Of a stretch of 64,000 nt of DNA, positions 17,482 to 27,718 are shown one piece after another (positions within the stretch are counted from its first letter, which is position 1; every line of letters begins with the position of its first letter). Below the pieces are notes generated by a model. It had not been told where the DNA came from and did no database searches. It saw only the letters and a program-made list of their open reading frames with translations. Origin of the DNA: Lactobacillaceae bacterium (lineage in GTDB: Bacteria; Bacillota; Bacilli; Lactobacillales; Lactobacillaceae); contig CADFHB010000003.1 in assembly GCA_902834055.1 (NCBI GenBank), forward strand, positions 1 to 64,000, written 5' to 3'. The translations under genes and the position numbers were made by a program.

Positions 17482-18351
17482 ATGCAGCAAATTAGTAGTT
17501 TTAAGGCGACTGATACCGGACGGTTGTACCTGGTACCAACGCCAATCGGTAACTTGGATGATATGACATTTCGGGCGATCAAAACCCTCCGCGCGGTAGA
17601 CTTAATCGCGGCTGAGGACACCCGCCATACCCAGCAATTACTGAACCACTTTGAAATTACAACTCGCCAGATTAGTTTTCACGAGCACAACACTGAGCAG
17701 CGCATTCCAGAACTAATTGCCAAGTTAAAGTCGGGCATATCGATCGCCCAGTGTAGTGATGCAGGAATGCCATCAATCTCTGATCCTGGAAAGGAACTAG
17801 TTGCTGCCGCAGTTACTGCTGGCATTCCGGTCGTCCCCCTGCCTGGTGCCAATGCGGGGCTAACCGCCCTGATTGCCTCGGGATTGGTCCCCCAGCCGTT
17901 TTACTTTTATGGTTTCTTGGAACGCAAGCACCAGCAGCAGGTAACGGCGTTACAGGAACTGATTAACCGGCCCGAAACCATGATCTTCTATGAGGCTCCC
18001 CATCGCTTGAAAAAAACGCTGACTACGATGGCGGAAGTCTTTGGTGACCAGCGCCAAGCGGTATTGGCCCGGGAACTGACGAAACGGTATGAAGAGTTTA
18101 CCCGGGGGTCGTTAAAAGAGCTTCGTGATTACTTTAATGACCACCAGGCACGGGGCGAATTTGTCGTCCTGGTGGCCGGCAATGACCACCCCGATGCTGG
18201 GCAGCCGGTCAACGCGCAAACGCCAATTGAGCAGGTCGATGCCGAGATTGTTAAAGGACTGTCAACTAACGCCGCCATTAAGCTGGTGGCCAAACGTAAC
18301 CACTTAAACCGGCAGGAATTATACCGTGAGTACCATCATATAGGAGAATAG
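17482..18351 (+). CDS. rsmI: 16S rRNA (cytidine(1402)-2'-O)-methyltransferase RsmI
   Basis: RsmI methylates the ribose of C1402 in the decoding centre using SAM. The 289-aa tetrapyrrole-methylase-fold protein has GRLYLVPTPIGNLDDMTFRA near the N-terminus, AEDTRHTQQLL, CSDAGMPSISDPG (SAM-binding loop) and FYEAPHRLKKTL. The C-terminal extension KLVAKRNHLNRQELY matches the family. It starts four bases after the yabA stop. Confidence 0.95.
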   Translation: MQQISSFKATDTGRLYLVPTPIGNLDDMTFRAIKTLRAVDLIAAEDTRHTQQLLNHFEITTRQISFHEHNTEQRIPELIAKLKSGISIAQCSDAGMPSISDPGKELVAAAVTAGIPVVPLPGANAGLTALIASGLVPQPFYFYGFLERKHQQQVTALQELINRPETMIFYEAPHRLKKTLTTMAEVFGDQRQAVLARELTKRYEEFTRGSLKELRDYFNDHQARGEFVVLVAGNDHPDAGQPVNAQTPIEQVDAEIVKGLSTNAAIKLVAKRNHLNRQELYREYHHIGE

Positions 18352-18353
18352 TT

Positions 18354-19127
18354 TTGACAAATTTAACACAAGATGCCAACTGCTACGAGATTAACCACCA
18401 GCTAGCCTACTATGAATGTGCGGATTCTGGTCACCCCAGTGTTAGCATGGTGCTTAGCATGATGACGATGGTTTCAGATGCGCACTCGATCTCACTGGGC
18501 TTAGACCGGGCAACGGTTGACGCTACTGGTGGGGCCTGGGTAGTCGTTGGTTATGACGGAAACTTTGCTAGTGAGCAGCCAACCTTTGGGGATCAGGTCA
18601 TCATTGGGACCCGGGCCCTAGCGTATAACCGCTTTTTTGCCCTCCGGGAGTTTTGGCTCTGTGACCAGCGCCACCAGCATGAATACGTTCGCTTGCGGGC
18701 GTTATTTGTAATGATGAACCTGGCTAAGCGCCGGTTAATGCGGATTCCGGACCAGTTAATTGTGCCCTTTGACTCGCCGCTAGAGAAGCGGTTGCCACGC
18801 CTGACCACCCCGGCTAAACTGGGGGCCGATTTTGCCAGTCAAACCTACCGGGTACGTTACTTTGATATTGATATTAACCACCACGTCAATAATGCCCGCT
18901 ACCTTGACTGGGTATTAGACCCGTTGGGGGCAGACTTCCTGCGGCGCTACCAACCACAGTCATTGGCCATCAAGTATGGCGAAGAAGTTAAGGAAGGTGC
19001 GGTTGTCGAAAGTCGCTACCGAATCGTCCACCATGAAGGCGTGGTTAAGACAGTCCACGAAATTTGGTCGGCCGGTCAATGTTGCACCACTGCCGAACTA
19101 ACCTGGCAACCGTCCGTAAAATTATAG
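18354..19127 (+). CDS. Acyl-[acyl-carrier-protein] thioesterase
   Basis: Releases fatty acids from acyl-ACP. The 257-aa protein shows the two tandem hotdog domains of bacterial FatA/B-like enzymes: GGAWVVVGYDGNF and TRALAYNRFFALREFWL in the first, and RVRYFDIDINHHVNNARYLDW in the second with the conserved Asn/His. Start is TTG 18354, seven bases after GGAG. It is the last gene of the dnaX unit, two bases after rsmI, so fatty acid release is co-transcribed with replication genes. Confidence 0.88.
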   Translation: MTNLTQDANCYEINHQLAYYECADSGHPSVSMVLSMMTMVSDAHSISLGLDRATVDATGGAWVVVGYDGNFASEQPTFGDQVIIGTRALAYNRFFALREFWLCDQRHQHEYVRLRALFVMMNLAKRRLMRIPDQLIVPFDSPLEKRLPRLTTPAKLGADFASQTYRVRYFDIDINHHVNNARYLDWVLDPLGADFLRRYQPQSLAIKYGEEVKEGAVVESRYRIVHHEGVVKTVHEIWSAGQCCTTAELTWQPSVKL

Positions 19128-19134
19128 AACCATC

Positions 19135-19183
19135 AAAAGAATCCCTGACCACTGATAATGTTGGTATAACAGGGGTTCTTTTT
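19135..19183 (+). terminator. Terminator of the dnaX operon
   Basis: Arms AAAAGAATCCCTG (19135-19147) and CAGGGGTTCTTTTT (19170-19183), with a T-run. Confidence 0.75.
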
Positions 19184-19275
19184 GTTTAGCCGGTGGTGAA
19201 TTTATCTTTAGCCTGGCCTAATCTTGGGCTATAATAATAAAGAAAATAATACGAGCCATGTAGAGGAGGGGTAAA

Positions 19276-20790
19276 GTGACCAAGTCATTAACCGCCGTAA
19301 TCTACCTGGAGCCTGACCAGGTAAGCTTACGGATTATTGAACAGCCCAGTTTGAAAGTCATTAATAATGTCCAGTCAGGCGCCCTGATGGTGGGGACAAA
19401 GCGAATTGCCAACTATGCCGAAAACATGGCAGCAATCGTTAACAATATTGAGGGATTTAAACAGTTAGTAAAGGATTACCAAGTTAAAAAGGTGTCTTTT
19501 TACGGTGCCTTGGAAGATCTTGATGAGATTACAGCACAATACGTGGCGGACCAATTGGAAGTCCGGACAGGGCTGAAAGTTCACTGGCTGAATAACAACC
19601 AGTTGATGGCCCAGTCAATGAGCTGCGTGGTAACCCACTTAAAGGAGTTTAATAAGCTAAGCAAACACTGCCTGTACCTCGTTAGCCTGGGCCTCGATAC
19701 GATGACTTTGGCCTTTTTCCACCACGGTAACTTTGAAACCCTGTGGGAATTAGACCTTGGTGGCGCCCAGATCAGCCACCTGGTCGACCGGCTGCGGCAG
19801 ACCACTACGAACCCCCAGGAAATTATCCAGGACTACATCAGTAGTAAATTCGGCTACATCGCCCCAGAATTAATTCAGAAAAAGAAGACGACGTTACTTA
19901 TCCAAAACGCCCCCACCCTGGCTAAACGTTATATCCCTAAGGGCGACCATCTTGGTGAGGTACCGGCCCATATCTTCGATAATCCCATCGATCAAATTGA
20001 CCTGCTGGCCCCGGCGGAACGGCTGTGGGATGAGTTTACGGTCGGCGACCGACAACGGCGGCTACTGGTTCCTAACTATCTCGTCATTGCCCGGGCTGAG
20101 GAACTGATTAACCCCAATAATGTTTATATTACTGATATTTCGGTGATGGATGGTTTGACAAACGGGATTGCGGTTCAAAATGACCAGTCCCGTCAACAGA
20201 TTCAGACGATGATACGGACGTCCGCGGATGACCTTGCCCAACGTTATGGGGTGGACGGGGCCCACCAGCGGTTTGTGACTAAGTTTGCCCTCCAGTTCTT
20301 TGACCAACTACGGCCAATCCACCGGCTGGGTAACCATGAGCGCCTCTTACTAGAAATTGCCTGCAAGGTTGATGACATTGGTAACTTTATTAACCAAAGA
20401 GGCCACTACCGGCACTCGGCCTACATCCTGCGGGCTAACCCAATGATTGGCTTGTCGGATGAAGATAACCGGATCATTGCCGAGGTGGCTCGCTACCACA
20501 GTGCCGAGTCACCGACGGCCTTACAGCCCCATTACCGGCACCTAGATGATGACATTCAGTTGACGATTGCCAAGCTGGCGGCGATTTTACGGGTCGTTGA
20601 TTCCTTAGATGATTCTCGTCAGCAAAAGATTAAGTCAATTAACCTCAAGCTAACCAATGATGGTCGCTTGAAGATTCGGGCCAGTGCGACCGATGACCTG
20701 GTTCTTGAAAAGTGGTCCTTTAGTTCAAAGGCCAGCTTGTTCAATGACGTTTACGGAATCAAACCAGTTTTAGTTGAGAGGAGTAATTAG
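19276..20790 (+). CDS. ppx1: Ppx/GppA-HD family protein (Ppx1), active-site motifs degenerate
   Basis: A 504-aa two-domain protein like long exopolyphosphatases: an ASKHA-type Ppx/GppA domain (about 1-300) followed by an HD-type helical domain (about 310-500). Position directly before ppk supports a polyphosphate role. However, the phosphate-binding motif DxGSNS is replaced by YLEPDQVSLR, the second nucleotide/phosphate loop (DxGGGSTE in relatives) reads VSLGLDTMTL, and the usual HD pair in LHDIG reads VDDIG. It may be a regulatory or scaffolding relative rather than an enzyme. Start GTG 19276 follows GAGGAGGGG. Three bases separate it from ppk. Confidence 0.8.
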   Translation: MTKSLTAVIYLEPDQVSLRIIEQPSLKVINNVQSGALMVGTKRIANYAENMAAIVNNIEGFKQLVKDYQVKKVSFYGALEDLDEITAQYVADQLEVRTGLKVHWLNNNQLMAQSMSCVVTHLKEFNKLSKHCLYLVSLGLDTMTLAFFHHGNFETLWELDLGGAQISHLVDRLRQTTTNPQEIIQDYISSKFGYIAPELIQKKKTTLLIQNAPTLAKRYIPKGDHLGEVPAHIFDNPIDQIDLLAPAERLWDEFTVGDRQRRLLVPNYLVIARAEELINPNNVYITDISVMDGLTNGIAVQNDQSRQQIQTMIRTSADDLAQRYGVDGAHQRFVTKFALQFFDQLRPIHRLGNHERLLLEIACKVDDIGNFINQRGHYRHSAYILRANPMIGLSDEDNRIIAEVARYHSAESPTALQPHYRHLDDDIQLTIAKLAAILRVVDSLDDSRQQKIKSINLKLTNDGRLKIRASATDDLVLEKWSFSSKASLFNDVYGIKPVLVERSN

Positions 20791-20792
20791 GG

Positions 20793-23048
20793 ATGTATAA
20801 GGACTTTTATAAACCAGAAAATTACGTGAACCGGGAACTGAGCTGGATTGATTTTAACGGCCGGGTACTGGGTGAAGCGACTGACATGGATAACCCCCTG
20901 TTGGAACGGGCCAACTTTTTGGGGATTACCCAGAGTAACGTTGACGAGTTTTTCATGGTCCGGGTGGCATCACTGCACAAGCTTGCAGCAGCTAACGTGA
21001 CCAGCACGGACGCCTCCGGACTAACCCCGGAAGAACAGCTCAATGCCGTTAACCGTAAGGAACACCGGATGGTTGAACAACGGTACGAGATTTATAACCA
21101 GCAAATTATCCCCCAACTAGCGGCGCAAAAGATTAACCTCCTCCACATTAAGGAGCTTTCTACCAAGCAATATGAATTTATCCACCGCTACTTCAATGAT
21201 GAGCTCATGCCGGTCCTGACCCCGATGGCCGACGATAGTTCCCGTCCGTTTCCCTTTATTTCAAATAGCTCGCTAAACATTGCCGTGCAGCTCCGGCGGG
21301 ACCCCCATGCCAAGACCCCGCTTAAGCACGAGACCTTGGAAGGGGACCAAGAAGTTGAACGGAAGCAAGCAGAGCCCCATGATGACCGCCAGGAATCTGA
21401 CATTAAGTTTGCGACGGTCCGGGTACCAGATATCTATAAGCGCCTGGTTCGCCTGCCTGGTGAGAATAACTTCATCCTAATTGACGAGGTGGTCAAGGAG
21501 TTCTTAAACTTCCTCTTCCCCGGTTACCAAATCATGGCTAGTGCGACCTACCGGGTAATGCGGGACATGGACTTAGACGTGGCTGATGAAGATACCTCTG
21601 ACCTTTTACGGGCGGTCAAGCACCAGCTGCGGGAGCGGGAACACGGTCAAGTAATGCGGCTGGAAGTGGAGCATGACATTGCCGACTGGCTTGAAGACCA
21701 GCTGGTTGATAACCTCCACGTTAGCGAACGGTCGATATACCGGGTGGATGGCCCGGTTGACCTAACGTTTTTAAAGAAGCTCGCGGGGATGGTTGATGGC
21801 CATGACGACCTGCGCTTTAAGCCGTTTAAACCATACCTAAACCCGGCCCTTGACATGGAACACAATATCTTTAAGTCAATCCGGCAGCGCGACTACCTGG
21901 TCCAACATCCGTATGATAACTTCGATGCGGTCGTCAATTTCATTCACCAGGCGGCAACGGACCCCGCGGTATTGGCGATCAAGATGACCCTCTACCGGGT
22001 TTCCGGGAATTCACCGATTATTAAGTACTTGGGAATGGCGGCCCAGCGCGGAAAGCAGGTAACGGTACTGGTTGAAGTCAAGGCCCGGTTCGACGAGCAA
22101 AATAACGTTCGTTGGGCCCAGCGCCTGGAACAAATGGGGTGTCACGTAATTTACGGTTTGGTCGGCTTAAAGACTCACTGTAAGGTAGCCCTTGTAATCC
22201 GGCGGGATGAGGATGGCCTCCGCCGATACATGCACTTGGGAACGGGGAACTATAACGATGTTACGGCCCACTTCTATACCGACATGGGGATGTTTACCTG
22301 CGATCACGAACTCGGGGTTGACATGACCAACCTCTTTAACATGCTGTCTGGCTTTGCCCGGCCGCCGTACTTCTATAAATTACGGGTATCACCGGATGGG
22401 ATCCGGGACTTCATTAATGAGAAAATCGATGACCAGATTAAGGTTGCTAAAAGTGGTGGCCCAGCACTAATCCGGATGAAGATGAATTCGCTCTCCGATA
22501 AGCAGATCATTGCCCACCTTTACGATGCGGCAGCCAATGGGGTAAAGGTCCAACTCCTGGTCCGGGGAATTACCTGCTTGCGTAATGACCTCCCGGAGCT
22601 ACATGACAACATCGAGGTCCACTCGATTGTTGGTCGCTTTTTGGAACACTCCCGGATCTACTACTTTGCAAGTAACGGTCACGAGGAAATTTACCTGGCC
22701 AGCGCCGACATGATGACCCGGAACTTGAACCGGCGGGTTGAAGAACTCTACCCAGTCACCCAGGCGGACACCAAGGCCCGGGCGATCCAGATCTTTAATA
22801 TTATGTGGAAGGATAACGTTAAATCCCGGATCCTTGTGGGGGACCGTTATGAGCGCATTGACCGGGGAGACGATGTACCGTTTAACTCCCAGGAATACTT
22901 TGTTCATGAAGCAGTCGAGTTAAACCGGGAAAATAGTCACCAGCAAAAGGCCCGGCGCCACTTCCCAACGGTCTTTGAGACCCTTTCAAAGCACGTTCCG
23001 GTACTCCACCTAAAGGAAAGAGGGGACGATCATGACGAAAGCAAATAA
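20793..23048 (+). CDS. ppk: Polyphosphate kinase 1
   Basis: Ppk1 reversibly polymerises ATP gamma-phosphate into long-chain polyphosphate, a stress reserve and chaperone-like polymer in lactobacilli. The 751-aa protein begins with the N-terminal domain (NRELSWIDFNGRVLGEA, SNVDEFFMVRVASL). It has the two phospholipase-D-like domains with the autophosphorylated His in YMHLGTGNYND (about 480) and a second conserved His in FLEHSRIYYF (about 617). Both catalytic His are intact. The middle gene of ppx1-ppk-ppx2, overlapping ppx2 by 17 bases. Confidence 0.96.
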   Translation: MYKDFYKPENYVNRELSWIDFNGRVLGEATDMDNPLLERANFLGITQSNVDEFFMVRVASLHKLAAANVTSTDASGLTPEEQLNAVNRKEHRMVEQRYEIYNQQIIPQLAAQKINLLHIKELSTKQYEFIHRYFNDELMPVLTPMADDSSRPFPFISNSSLNIAVQLRRDPHAKTPLKHETLEGDQEVERKQAEPHDDRQESDIKFATVRVPDIYKRLVRLPGENNFILIDEVVKEFLNFLFPGYQIMASATYRVMRDMDLDVADEDTSDLLRAVKHQLREREHGQVMRLEVEHDIADWLEDQLVDNLHVSERSIYRVDGPVDLTFLKKLAGMVDGHDDLRFKPFKPYLNPALDMEHNIFKSIRQRDYLVQHPYDNFDAVVNFIHQAATDPAVLAIKMTLYRVSGNSPIIKYLGMAAQRGKQVTVLVEVKARFDEQNNVRWAQRLEQMGCHVIYGLVGLKTHCKVALVIRRDEDGLRRYMHLGTGNYNDVTAHFYTDMGMFTCDHELGVDMTNLFNMLSGFARPPYFYKLRVSPDGIRDFINEKIDDQIKVAKSGGPALIRMKMNSLSDKQIIAHLYDAAANGVKVQLLVRGITCLRNDLPELHDNIEVHSIVGRFLEHSRIYYFASNGHEEIYLASADMMTRNLNRRVEELYPVTQADTKARAIQIFNIMWKDNVKSRILVGDRYERIDRGDDVPFNSQEYFVHEAVELNRENSHQQKARRHFPTVFETLSKHVPVLHLKERGDDHDESK

Positions 23049-23976
23049 GTTAGCGGTAATCGACCTTGGCTCGAACTCGGTCCGGTTAAAAATCAGCACG
23101 ATTTTAGAAGATGGCTCCGCGGTTGCTGAACAATACGTTAAGCGTTACGTTCGGTTGTCATCACAGATGGGCCCGGAAAAACTCCTTAAAGAAGCGCCGA
23201 TGCAGCGGACACTGGCTGCCTTGCAGGAGTTTCGTGAAATTTGTGACCAGTATGACCATTTAAAGATCATGCCGGTTGCTACGGCCGCGGTCCGGCAGGC
23301 TAAAAACCAGCAGGAATTTCTGGACCGGGTAAAGCAGACGACCGGTTTTGATATTCGGGTGATTTCCGGGGCCCAGGAAGCGTACTTGGACTACGTTGGC
23401 GTCAGCAACACCCTCCCCATTAAGGAGGGGTTGATTATCGATACCGGCGGAGCCAGCATGGAACTGGTGGGGGTTGATAACGGGGCGGCTGAAGAAACCG
23501 TCAGTATCCCCCTGGGCTCAGTCATCCTTTCTCAACGGTACCGACTTGGTGACCAGGTCAATGCCGCGGACCTCTTTGACGCCATGGTGGAGGTGGACGA
23601 AGCCCTCTCACACCAACAGTGGTTGAGTCGCTTCCGGCGGACCAACATTGTGGCCCTCGGTGGTTGCAACCGGGCCCTGGCCAAAATTTACCGCTGGCGA
23701 AACGCGGTTGACAACTCACCGGCGCCCATCCATGGTCTGACGCTTTCTTCAAGTACCGCCTTTGGCATTATGCATGAGCTTCTCGAGCAAAACCGGACCG
23801 AGCGGGCGGCCATTCGGGGCGTCAATAAGGAACGGGCGGACGTAATTGTCGGTGGCCTGCTCCCGATGCTGGCCCTGATGCGTCAGTTGGCTATTGACGA
23901 GGTTAAATTTAGTAATAGTGGTTTACGGGAAGGGCTGTTATTTAAGTACCAGGAACGGCTCGTGGACTTTGGGTAG
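23032..23976 (+). CDS. ppx2: Exopolyphosphatase, short form (Ppx2)
   Basis: Removes terminal phosphates from polyphosphate. This 314-aa protein is the Ppx/GppA catalytic domain alone, with intact motifs: AVIDLGSNSVRLKI near the N-terminus, VATAAVRQAKN, the ISGAQEAYLDYVGV region with the catalytic Glu, and IIDTGGASMELV. It overlaps the end of ppk by 17 bases with a ribosome site (AAAGAGGGG) inside ppk, so its translation is coupled. Making and degrading enzymes are thus co-expressed. Confidence 0.92.
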   Translation: MTKANKLAVIDLGSNSVRLKISTILEDGSAVAEQYVKRYVRLSSQMGPEKLLKEAPMQRTLAALQEFREICDQYDHLKIMPVATAAVRQAKNQQEFLDRVKQTTGFDIRVISGAQEAYLDYVGVSNTLPIKEGLIIDTGGASMELVGVDNGAAEETVSIPLGSVILSQRYRLGDQVNAADLFDAMVEVDEALSHQQWLSRFRRTNIVALGGCNRALAKIYRWRNAVDNSPAPIHGLTLSSSTAFGIMHELLEQNRTERAAIRGVNKERADVIVGGLLPMLALMRQLAIDEVKFSNSGLREGLLFKYQERLVDFG

Positions 23977-24024
23977 TTATTTACCTAATTTTACTAAAAT
24001 TTACTAATTTTTTTAGTTAGTCTG

Positions 24025-24033
24025 TGCTACAAT
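24025..24033 (+). promoter_or_regulatory. galE promoter (-10 with TGn extension)
   Basis: TGCTACAAT forms an extended -10, about 63 bases before galE. The -35 is AT-rich and non-consensus. Confidence 0.5.
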
Positions 24034-24095
24034 CAAGTTGAATGAAATGTAAGCGCCATTATTGATGGTGGTCGCTGTAGCAAGGAGGAAACAAG

Positions 24096-25091
24096 ATGGC
24101 AATTCTAGTTGCTGGTGGAGCTGGTTACATCGGTTCCCACATGGTTAAGAATTTAGTTGAACACGGTGAAGACGTCGTGGTTGCTGATAACTTATCAACG
24201 GGCCACCGGGATGCAATCAACCCCAAGGCCAAGTTTTATGAAGGTGATATCCGGGACCGGAAGTTCTTGGACAAAATCTTCGATAATGAAGATATTACGG
24301 CGGTGGTTCACTTTGCGGCCTTTTCAATTGTTCCGGAATCAATGAGCAAGCCGTTAAAGTACTTTGATAACAATACCGGTGGGATGATTACCCTTCTCGA
24401 AGCGATGCACGACCATGATATTAAGTACATCGTCTTTAGCTCAACGGCTGCTACTTACGGTGTCCCCGAGCACATGCCGATTAAGGAAACGGACCCGCAA
24501 AACCCAATTAACCCATACGGCCTGAGTAAGTTAATGATGGAAAAGATGATGGCATGGGCCGATAAGGCTTACGGGATTAAGTTCGTCGCCCTGCGGTACT
24601 TCAACGTGGCGGGGGCCGCTCCTGACGGGACGATTGGTGAAGACCACGGTCCTGAGACCCACCTGGTACCAATTATCTTACAAGTTGCCCAGGGCAAGCG
24701 GAAGGAACTGAGCATCTTTGGTGACGATTACAACACGCCAGATGGTACTAATGTCCGGGATTACGTTCACGTCATGGACCTGACGGATGCCCACATTTTG
24801 GCAATCAAGTACCTGGAAGCTGGCAACAAGAGTAATGCCTTTAACCTCGGTTCATCGACCGGCTTTTCAAACAAGCAAATGTTGGAAGCGGCACGGGAAG
24901 TTACGGGCAAGCCAATTCCGGCTAAGATGGCACCACGGCGTCCAGGGGACCCTGATTCACTAGTTGCGGCTAGTGATAAGGCCCGCGAAGTACTGGGCTG
25001 GAAGCCAAAGTACGACGATGTGCATGACATCATTGCAACGGCCTGGAAGTGGCACTCCACACACCCAAAGGGCTACGATGACCGCGATTAA
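24096..25091 (+). CDS. galE: UDP-glucose 4-epimerase
   Basis: Interconverts UDP-glucose and UDP-galactose with bound NAD. The 331-aa extended SDR enzyme has the N-terminal Rossmann motif [10 protein letters not shown] (about 7-16), the catalytic Ser/Thr region FSSTAATYG, YxxxK as [10 protein letters not shown], and DYVHVMDL. Strong ribosome site AAGGAGG. It stands alone here, not with galK/galT, suggesting a role in cell-envelope or exopolysaccharide precursors with galU and pgm further along. Confidence 0.95.
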   Translation: MAILVAGGAGYIGSHMVKNLVEHGEDVVVADNLSTGHRDAINPKAKFYEGDIRDRKFLDKIFDNEDITAVVHFAAFSIVPESMSKPLKYFDNNTGGMITLLEAMHDHDIKYIVFSSTAATYGVPEHMPIKETDPQNPINPYGLSKLMMEKMMAWADKAYGIKFVALRYFNVAGAAPDGTIGEDHGPETHLVPIILQVAQGKRKELSIFGDDYNTPDGTNVRDYVHVMDLTDAHILAIKYLEAGNKSNAFNLGSSTGFSNKQMLEAAREVTGKPIPAKMAPRRPGDPDSLVAASDKAREVLGWKPKYDDVHDIIATAWKWHSTHPKGYDDRD

Positions 25092-25096
25092 TTAAT

Positions 25097-25250
25097 TATC
25101 AAGATCGTGACAGGAGTCATTTATGACTTCACGTTCACGCCATAAATAGGCCTCTAGCGTTCGGTGGCTTTGCCGAGCACTAGAGGCCATTTGTATACCG
25201 CGCTGTTCGCACTTTCTATAGGTGGTCGAGCTTACGTCATGGTACTTTTA
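25097..25250. repeat. Intergenic hairpin repeat, copy A
   Basis: Sequence between galE and tsaB related to copies at 39251, 54146 and 59271. The centre is a stem AATAGGCCTCTAG / CTAGAGGCCATT (about 25145-25190) with a TTCGG...GCTTTGCCG loop. A shared right flank follows (TTTGTATACCGCGCT, TTCGCACTTT, then TTACGTCATGG). The left part differs from copies B and D. It may double as the galE terminator, though no T-run follows. Confidence 0.65.
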
Positions 25251-25314
25251 CTGCCTAGTGTCAAAAGCGGAGTGGGTGTGATAAGATGGTCTATGATTGA
25301 AAGGATGATCGATA

Positions 25315-26040
25315 ATGAAAGTACTTGCCATTGATACCTCAAACCATCCCATGAGCGTGGCGGTGGTTGAAGATGACCAATTGTTAGCGACGACCACACT
25401 GAACATGGTCAGAAACCACAGTATTTACTTAATGCCAACCATTAACAACCTGTTTGAACTGGTAAAGTGGCAACCCACTGATATCGACCGGGTAGTGGTA
25501 GCCCAAGGACCAGGGTCTTATACCGGGATCCGGATTGCGGCCACAACGGCCAAAACCCTGGCAGAAACCCTCAACGTGGAACTAGTTGGGGTATCGAGTT
25601 TAGCCGTGGTTGCCAGAAACGTCCTGCCCGAAAGTGACCGAGTAATTGTTCCCTTCTTCGATGCCCGGCGGGGGAACGTCTTTGCGGGAGCCTACCAGTG
25701 GCAGGATGGTCAACTGGTTAACCTAATCAAAGACCAGCACCTGGCAATGGCGACCCTTTTGGACCAACTTGCGGCCGTTGAACGGCCGGTGACGTTGGTT
25801 GGCCACTTGACTAAGAAAATTAGTGACCAATTTGAACAATTGCCGGCCAATGTGAGCCTGGCACCGCGGGCCTATGGGATCCCATCGACTTACCAACTGG
25901 CCTTAGACGGGGAGAAGTTACCAGCCGTTAAAGAAATTGACCCGTTTGTGCCCCACTACTTACGGATTACAGAGGCGGAAGCCAACTGGCAAAAACTACA
26001 TCCAGGAGAAACTAGAAAGAATTATGTTCGAGAAGTTTAA
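25315..26040 (+). CDS. tsaB: tRNA t6A biosynthesis protein TsaB
   Basis: TsaB is the scaffold partner of TsaD in N6-threonylcarbamoyl-adenosine synthesis at tRNA A37. The 241-aa ASKHA-fold protein has an N-terminal VLAIDTSNHPMSVAV and the family segment VVAQGPGSYTGIRIAATTAKTLA. The metal/nucleotide-binding Asp/His pattern of TsaD is absent, as expected. It is followed by rimI and tsaD, the usual cluster. Confidence 0.95.
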   Translation: MKVLAIDTSNHPMSVAVVEDDQLLATTTLNMVRNHSIYLMPTINNLFELVKWQPTDIDRVVVAQGPGSYTGIRIAATTAKTLAETLNVELVGVSSLAVVARNVLPESDRVIVPFFDARRGNVFAGAYQWQDGQLVNLIKDQHLAMATLLDQLAAVERPVTLVGHLTKKISDQFEQLPANVSLAPRAYGIPSTYQLALDGEKLPAVKEIDPFVPHYLRITEAEANWQKLHPGETRKNYVREV

Positions 26041-26587
26041 GTCGTGGTACCGCTGTAACGTTAATGCCCGTCACCAGCCCTTTCTCGACTATAGTCGGCG
26101 CTTGATTATGATTGGTGGTCACCACTATACCGTTCGGCAGGCACGCGATAGTGATATCAATGAGCTGGTCACGATTGAAAAGCAAATATACGGGACTGCA
26201 CCGTGGAGCTATGCGGCTTTTCAGCTTGAATTGAGCCGGCACCACGACCGCTTGTACATTGTTGTCGAGCACCATGACCAGGTAGTGGGGTTCATCGGCA
26301 TGGCGGTAGATTGGTACCGGCTTGATCTTCATATTACCAACATTGGAATTACACCTGCGTGGCAAAAGTGTGGGGTGGGGACCTATCTGATTAAGACGGC
26401 AATTGCCTATGCCCGCCACCTCCAGCTTCATTCGCTAAGCCTGGAAGTCCGGGTTCATAACCTTGTTGCCCGTCACCTCTATGAGCAGCTGGGTTTTCGC
26501 GAACAACACATCAAGCGGCGCTATTATCTGGATAACCATGAGGATGCCGTTGATATGCAGGCAGATTTACTGAGTAGAGGAGAGTAA
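26024..26587 (+). CDS. rimI: Ribosomal protein alanine N-acetyltransferase-type GNAT protein RimI
   Basis: A GNAT acetyltransferase; by context and family it acetylates a ribosomal protein N-terminus. From ATG 26024 it has 187 aa, with the acetyl-CoA loop in [21 protein letters not shown] and the C-terminal [19 protein letters not shown]. The first 35-40 residues form an extra basic N-terminus. A start at 25937 would overlap tsaB by over 100 bases and has no ribosome site; 26024 overlaps by 17. Confidence 0.88.
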   Translation: MFEKFKSWYRCNVNARHQPFLDYSRRLIMIGGHHYTVRQARDSDINELVTIEKQIYGTAPWSYAAFQLELSRHHDRLYIVVEHHDQVVGFIGMAVDWYRLDLHITNIGITPAWQKCGVGTYLIKTAIAYARHLQLHSLSLEVRVHNLVARHLYEQLGFREQHIKRRYYLDNHEDAVDMQADLLSRGE

Positions 26588-26589
26588 TA

Positions 26590-27615
26590 ATGGCAGAACG
26601 AAACTTAATTCTTGCCTTTGAGACAAGTTGTGATGAAACCAGTGTGGCGGTGATTGAAAACGGCACGAAGATCTTGAGTAACATCGTGGCCACCCAGATC
26701 GATAGCCACCAACGGTTTGGTGGGGTGGTTCCAGAAGTTGCCAGCCGTCACCATATTGAATGGATCACCCGGTGCATCGACCAGGCACTGGAAGAAGCCA
26801 GCGTCGGTTATAGCGACCTGACTGCGGTGGCCGTGACGTATGGCCCCGGTTTGGTGGGGTCATTGCTAGTGGGGGTTACGGCAGCCAAGGTCGTCGCCTG
26901 GGCCCACCAGTTGCCCCTGATCCCGGTTAACCACATGGCTGGTCACCTGTATGCCGCCCGCTTTGTCGGTGCGTTCAAGTACCCACAGATGGCGTTACTA
27001 GTTTCGGGTGGACATACCGAACTGGTTTACATGCCGCGTGAACATGAATATAAAATCATTGGTGAAACCCGTGATGACGCGGCCGGTGAGGCTTACGATA
27101 AGATTGGCCGGGTCCTGGGGGTTAACTATCCTGCTGGGAAGACGATTGATGAGTGGGCGGCCCAGGGCCACGACACCTTCCATTTCCCACGGGCGATGGA
27201 AAAGGAAGATAACTTGGACTTTAGTTTTAGTGGGCTCAAGAGTGCCTTTATCAACACGGTTCATAATGCTGACCAGCGGGGCGAGAAGCTCAATAAGTAT
27301 GACCTGGCGGCCAGTTTTCAACAGAGTGTCGTTGATGTCTTAGCAGAAAAGACAATGCGGGCGTTGACTGAGTACCCGGTTGAGCAGTTAATCCTTGCTG
27401 GTGGGGTGGCTGCTAACCATGGCTTACGGCAGCGGTTGGACCATGATATGCGTGCATACCACCCGACAGTGACAATGCTCCAAGCACCACTGAAGTTATG
27501 TGGTGATAACGCTGCGATGATCGGCGCGGCGGGTTACATTAACTACCAGCATGGTGACCGGGCCGGTTGGGACCTGAATGCTGAACCGGGGCTGATGTTT
27601 GACCGTATGAAATAG
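26590..27615 (+). CDS. tsaD: tRNA N6-adenosine threonylcarbamoyltransferase TsaD
   Basis: The catalytic subunit that transfers threonylcarbamoyl to A37 of ANN-decoding tRNAs. The 341-aa protein has [14 protein letters not shown] at the N-terminus, the metal-binding HMAGHLYAA (HxxxH), [23 protein letters not shown] and the C-terminal [11 protein letters not shown]. The ribosome site AGAGGAG is close to ATG. Two bases after rimI. Confidence 0.97.
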   Translation: MAERNLILAFETSCDETSVAVIENGTKILSNIVATQIDSHQRFGGVVPEVASRHHIEWITRCIDQALEEASVGYSDLTAVAVTYGPGLVGSLLVGVTAAKVVAWAHQLPLIPVNHMAGHLYAARFVGAFKYPQMALLVSGGHTELVYMPREHEYKIIGETRDDAAGEAYDKIGRVLGVNYPAGKTIDEWAAQGHDTFHFPRAMEKEDNLDFSFSGLKSAFINTVHNADQRGEKLNKYDLAASFQQSVVDVLAEKTMRALTEYPVEQLILAGGVAANHGLRQRLDHDMRAYHPTVTMLQAPLKLCGDNAAMIGAAGYINYQHGDRAGWDLNAEPGLMFDRMK

Positions 27616-27639
27616 GATTAACAAGTAGATAAGAAACAT

Positions 27640-27690
27640 AAATGACCCCTAGAGACGGTAAACCGACCGAACTCTAGGGGTCATTTAAAT
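27640..27690. terminator. Bidirectional terminator between tsaD and proC
   Basis: A perfect 15-bp stem (27640-27654 with 27672-27686) lies between convergent genes. Confidence 0.8.
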
Positions 27691-27718
27691 ATGGTGTCAT
27701 ATAGCATACTAGGTTGAA

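Noticed and set aside
25937..26023. N-terminal extension of rimI
   Set aside because: It would overlap tsaB by over 100 bases without a ribosome site; the GNAT domain is complete from 26024.
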